Shown piece by piece: positions 60,693 through 64,000 of a DNA stretch of 64,000 bases. Origin of the DNA: HR10 sp964615335 (GTDB lineage: Bacteria; Acidobacteriota; Blastocatellia; HR10); the NCBI GenBank assembly GCA_964615335.1, contig CAZTMT010000004.1:1-64000 (forward strand), given 5' to 3'. Position 1 is the first letter of the stretch. The number at the start of each line of letters is the position of its first letter. The notes beneath the pieces were generated by a model. That model was not told the origin of the DNA, did not search any database, and saw only the letters and a program-made list of their open reading frames with translations. A program made the position numbers and the translations under genes.

Positions 60693-61910
60693 TCAGGTCT
60701 CCTTGCTCTGAGCGATCCCGTTTTCTCCTTCTCTCAAAACGGCGAGCAGGCGCGCCGTGATGACGGGCCAGGAGAAGCGTTCCCGGTACAGGTTTTGGCC
60801 CCGACGTCCCAGCTCGCGCCGACGCGCCGTATCGTGAGCCAGGGCGCGCACGGCTCCGATGAAGGCCTCGCGATCGTCAGCGGGGACCAGCACCAGTGCC
60901 TCCGAGGACTGAAGCACCTCATCGGTGAGCCGTCCCACTGTCCCTACGACCGCAAGACCGTGACTGAGCGCTGCCATGAGCGAGGAACGACGCGTCGAAA
61001 CCCCATCGCTTGTGGGCAGAAGAAAGATATCGCTTGCCTGCAGAGCGTGTGAGACCTCCTCCGGGCTCACGTATCCCAAAGGGAGAAGGTGCGGCCTGAG
61101 ATGAGCGCTTGCCTCGCGCGAGAGATCTGAGAGCACCTCTTCCGATTCCGGCCCAATGAGGAGAAGCCTCGCCACCAGCCCATCGACCAGAAGCGCCTTC
61201 AGACTCCCAAGCACCCAGTCTCGCCTTTTGGAGACGTGCCCGGTGCCGAAAGAGCTGAGGACAATCTCCTCTTCCGAAATCCCCCATTTTCGTCGCGCGT
61301 CCTGGCGACGGATCGGCCGGAGTTCGATATTGGAGGGACTGGGAAGGTGAAAGAGGCGCGGTCTCCCAAGCATCCAGCGAGCCGCTTCCAGCCGCTCTTT
61401 CCAGGGCTCGATGGAGACAGCGATTCGATGCGCAGCACTGGCAGCCAGCCAGAACATGAGGCGTTGCCCAAGCGCCGCGAGCGCGTGCTTGAAGGGAAGG
61501 AAACGAGGCGGGAAATCGCTGTAGAGCTCATGGACCAGAAGAAGGAGGCGTCGTCCCGCAAACCGCTCCGCAAGAAGCGCCAGGGGGAAGGCGAGATTCA
61601 CTCCCCCGCGGCCATACATGTGCGGCACATACTGCACGAGCACCCACTCGGGCGATGCGCGCGCGATCTCTCGCCTGAGGGAGACGATTCCGCGCCATCC
61701 CCATGAAGCGATCGCCCGGCGCACGCGTGGACCCTGGCGCGGAGCAAACTCTTCGGATAGATCCTCTTCCGACTCCGTTTGAGAGCGCGTCGTCAGCATT
61801 GTGACCTCACAGGCGCCAAAGCGCGCAAGGGATTCCGCCAGATGCTGCGTGTGATCGGCCAGGCCGCCGCGACGTGGGGGATAATCCGGACAGAGCAGAA
61901 CGATGCGCAT
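60693..61910 (-). CDS. Glycosyltransferase family 4-type protein
   Basis: GT-B fold sugar transferase. The 405-aa protein begins MRIVLLCPDYPPRRGGLADH and has the retaining GT4 C-terminal pattern with DIFLLPTSDGVSTRRSSLMA and EALVLVPADDREAF. A catalytic E-x7-E signature is not clear by eye. GAGGATCGGGG precedes the start at 61910. It is the last of three GT genes, 56 bp behind the second. Confidence 0.85.
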   Translation of the reverse strand: MRIVLLCPDYPPRRGGLADHTQHLAESLARFGACEVTMLTTRSQTESEEDLSEEFAPRQGPRVRRAIASWGWRGIVSLRREIARASPEWVLVQYVPHMYGRGGVNLAFPLALLAERFAGRRLLLLVHELYSDFPPRFLPFKHALAALGQRLMFWLAASAAHRIAVSIEPWKERLEAARWMLGRPRLFHLPSPSNIELRPIRRQDARRKWGISEEEIVLSSFGTGHVSKRRDWVLGSLKALLVDGLVARLLLIGPESEEVLSDLSREASAHLRPHLLPLGYVSPEEVSHALQASDIFLLPTSDGVSTRRSSLMAALSHGLAVVGTVGRLTDEVLQSSEALVLVPADDREAFIGAVRALAHDTARRRELGRRGQNLYRERFSWPVITARLLAVLREGENGIAQSKET

Positions 61911-61966
61911 CCCCGATCCTCGCGCTACAGGGAGCTTGCGAAAGGTGTCTTCACCATACCGATCGC

Positions 61967-63211
61967 TCAGGCCTCCCGCAGGACGTCTTCGCATGCGCGC
62001 AGCAGGACATCCAGATGACGTCGTGCGTTGAAGCGTTCGGCGGCGAACCGCGCCGCCTGAGCCGATAGTGTAGCGGCCAACGCCTCATCGGTGAGCAAAC
62101 GTTCCAGAGCTGCTGCCAGCCCGCGCACGTCTTTGGGCGCCACGAGCAATCCCGTCTCTCCTTCGTGCACCCATTCCGGGATCGCCCCGACGCGGAAGGC
62201 GACAACCGGCACGCCGTGAGCCATGGCTTCTGGACCCACGCGACCGAAGGGTTCCGGCCATACCGAGGGAACTACCAGCGCGTGCGCGCGCCGATAGAAG
62301 CTGAACACAGCCGCGCGACTGAGCCATCCGGGAAAGGAGACGCGATGCCGCGAAGCCACGCGCGCTGCCAGACGCTTCAGCCGACGCTGCTCCGGTCCTT
62401 CTCCGATGAGGACGGCATGCAGGGCCGGCCGCACGAAATCCAGAGCGCGCAAAAGCCATTCCGCTCCTTTGTAATCGTAAAAGCGCCCGCAGAAGAGGAC
62501 GATCGGCAGCTCTCCTGAAACCGTGCGCCGGACCGACACCGGATCCGACAGGGCTCGCCCTTCTCCTTCCAGCGAGAGGTCCACAAAGGGCGGATTCACG
62601 ACGACCTGCTCTTCGGAGAAGCCAACCGCTCGCAACTCTCCCTTCATGTACTCGCTCGCCACAAGGAGACGTTTCATCGAGCGCGCGATAGCGATCCACC
62701 GCGATGTCATCCGATAGCGGGCCAGAAGATGATGAGGTCGTCGCGTCCCGCACTGGTGAAGGTATGGAGCAATCAGGCAATACGCCCCAAACGGGCGAGT
62801 GCACACCTGCTGTCCGCGCCTGTAGAATTTCCCTCGGCCTGGACATACGGCCGGACTGGGTCCATGAACGAAGGGGATCGTTGGTCGAAGGCGCGCCAGG
62901 AGCCCGAGCACGTCGGCATCCTCCAGATCATGCGCCAGAATGATGTCGGGTGCGACTTCTTCGATGATCCGACGCAATTCGGTCTCTCGTTGGGACCATG
63001 CTCCGGCCTTCGGCGACAGAGCTGTCGTCGAGAGGCTCGCCGCCGCGATCGCGCGGGATACCCCTCCCGGCGGCATGAGGGGGCCGGGGACGCTCCCATG
63101 AAGAAGAAACGAGCGATGGCCCTCTCGTTGCAGGAGTCGGTGCAGATCGGCTACATACGTCTCCACGCCTCCAATGACCGTGCTGTGCTTTGTGACCTGA
63201 AGAATTTTCAT
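61967..63211 (-). CDS. Glycosyltransferase family 4-type protein
   Basis: The 414-aa GT-B protein starts MKILQVTKHSTVIGGVETYV and has the usual VVPSVWPEPFGRVGPEAMA (E-x7-E region) and HEGETGLLVAP. These match GT4 enzymes. The start overlaps the upstream gene stop by four bases (ATGA), so the three GT genes form an operon. The sugar donor is unknown. Confidence 0.9.
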   Translation of the reverse strand: MKILQVTKHSTVIGGVETYVADLHRLLQREGHRSFLLHGSVPGPLMPPGGVSRAIAAASLSTTALSPKAGAWSQRETELRRIIEEVAPDIILAHDLEDADVLGLLARLRPTIPFVHGPSPAVCPGRGKFYRRGQQVCTRPFGAYCLIAPYLHQCGTRRPHHLLARYRMTSRWIAIARSMKRLLVASEYMKGELRAVGFSEEQVVVNPPFVDLSLEGEGRALSDPVSVRRTVSGELPIVLFCGRFYDYKGAEWLLRALDFVRPALHAVLIGEGPEQRRLKRLAARVASRHRVSFPGWLSRAAVFSFYRRAHALVVPSVWPEPFGRVGPEAMAHGVPVVAFRVGAIPEWVHEGETGLLVAPKDVRGLAAALERLLTDEALAATLSAQAARFAAERFNARRHLDVLLRACEDVLREA

Positions 63212-64000
63212 TGCAGACTCTGCCGCGACGCGTTCTCGCCCAAGGCCTCTCGATAAATCCCCAGGCACCGGCGGGCGACCGCTTCCCAGGTGAAGCGCTC
63301 CTTGGCGCGCGCGCGCCCGCGCTCTCCCATGCGGCGCGCCTCATCCGGGTGCCGTTGGAGCCACCGGATGCGATCCGCCAGCGCGCGCGCATCATTGGGC
63401 GGAACGAGAAATCCCGTCACCCCCTCTTCGACGATCTCCGGCAGCGCGCCCACCCGTGTGGCGATCACCGGCGTCGCACACGCCATCGCTTCGAGCAACG
63501 TCAGCCCGAAAAGCTCCGGAGTCGGATGCCACTCTCCGAACATATCCCTGTGGACCGAGGGGAGGACAACGACGAGCGCTGCGTTGTATTCGCGCACGAG
63601 CTGTTCATCATCGGCATCCAGGATGAAGCGCACCCGCTTGCCGCGCGCCAGCTCGCGCAGATGCTGCAAATACTCGGTGCTGCGCGCCTCGCGCCGATGC
63701 GGTTCCCACAACCGCCCGAGAATGCGCACATCCCAGCGCGCGTCAGCCGCCTCAAGAAGGTAATTGACCCCCTTGTGCGGAAGCAACCGTCCGACATACA
63801 GAACCGTCTCATACGTGCGTGCGGGCAGAGGGCGAAACCGCTCGACATCCACGCCGGCCGAGATGACGCGATTCTTCCCCTGGTACTTCGCGAACTGCTG
63901 GGCCGAGAAATGCGACAGATGCAGGAATCCATCCACCCAGCGCCCCGTATCGAAGCGGTAGGAGATGTCCCATCCTCCGCCCCCGAGATCCGTGACGAAG
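63208..64000 (-). CDS. Glycosyltransferase family 4-type protein, 5' end outside the window
   Basis: At least 264 codons are present and the frame is open to the window edge, with sequence FVTDLGGGGWDISYRFDT near the edge that fits a GT4 N-terminal domain. Downstream residues VLYVGRLLPHKGVNYLLEA and the E-x7-E segment LFGLTLLEAMACATPVIA are typical. The internal GTG at 63936 is not the true start. Because the start is off the window, length and N-terminus cannot be judged. Confidence 0.85.
   Translation of the reverse strand, partial: FVTDLGGGGWDISYRFDTGRWVDGFLHLSHFSAQQFAKYQGKNRVISAGVDVERFRPLPARTYETVLYVGRLLPHKGVNYLLEAADARWDVRILGRLWEPHRREARSTEYLQHLRELARGKRVRFILDADDEQLVREYNAALVVVLPSVHRDMFGEWHPTPELFGLTLLEAMACATPVIATRVGALPEIVEEGVTGFLVPPNDARALADRIRWLQRHPDEARRMGERGRARAKERFTWEAVARRCLGIYREALGENASRQSLQ

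Noticed and set aside
61967..63211. Prophage or insertion element near the GT genes
   Set aside because: No integrase, transposase or terminal repeats were seen.

Overview
The window looks like a chromosomal segment of a GC-rich, Gram-negative, rod-forming bacterium. Outer-membrane biology is implied by a LolA-like lipoprotein carrier, an O-antigen-ligase-type protein and a YidC with the long periplasmic domain. The gene content (bactofilin next to parAB, secreted amidohydrolases in series, DUF2203, a CHRD protein, nuo genes split over loci) fits Acidobacteriota best, but this is an inference with moderate confidence. No prophage, insertion sequence, CRISPR array or rRNA was recognised.

Layout. 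1-10.9 kb: mreB, a 5'-truncated Ig/DNRLRE-like remnant, ruvC-nuoI, a DUF2231-like membrane protein, a TGS GTPase, then a two-gene unit coding a 926-aa coiled-coil P-loop ATPase and an MscS channel, and a class V aminotransferase. 10.9-19.1 kb: an envelope-polysaccharide cluster with mostly overlapping genes (FecR-like protein, TPR protein, ligase/polymerase, GDP-mannose dehydratase, GNAT/FemAB-like protein, hexapeptide acetyltransferase, Wzx-like flippase). 19.1-22.1 kb: an ABC-2 exporter and a zinc-ribbon membrane protein.

22.2-34.5 kb is the replication-origin region: dnaN, oriC, dnaA, bactofilin, parB, parA, a parS site, rsmG, mnmG, mnmE, yidC, yidD, rnpA, rpmH, all on the minus strand. 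The dnaA-dnaN gap has a textbook basal unwinding layout: AT-rich stretch, four TAG trios, GC cluster, then tandem DnaA boxes. 34.6-36.9 kb: divergent near-consensus promoters drive rpmH (minus) and nuoA-nuoB plus an NDUFAF7/MidA-type methyltransferase (plus).

37-50.5 kb: PBP1b, a PD40 propeller protein, DUF2203 plus patatin, a CMD-family protein, three secreted amidohydrolases of which only the middle one keeps its metal ligands, a CHRD protein, and an S1-type protease followed by a BsuPI-type inhibitor-domain protein. 50.5-57 kb: tRNA-Ser(GCU), gltX, an S41 protease, lolA-like, priA. 57-57.75 kb: a dense block of an intergenic repeat family also seen at 1-0.1 kb and 3.6-3.85 kb. 57.8-64 kb: leuC-leuD (minus), a HEPN/MNT toxin-antitoxin-type pair (plus), and three family-4-type glycosyltransferases (minus), the last running off the window.

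The strongest candidates for undescribed biology are the ATPase-MscS unit, the complete/degenerate amidohydrolase triplet, the origin with linked bactofilin-ParABS, and the dispersed repeat family.
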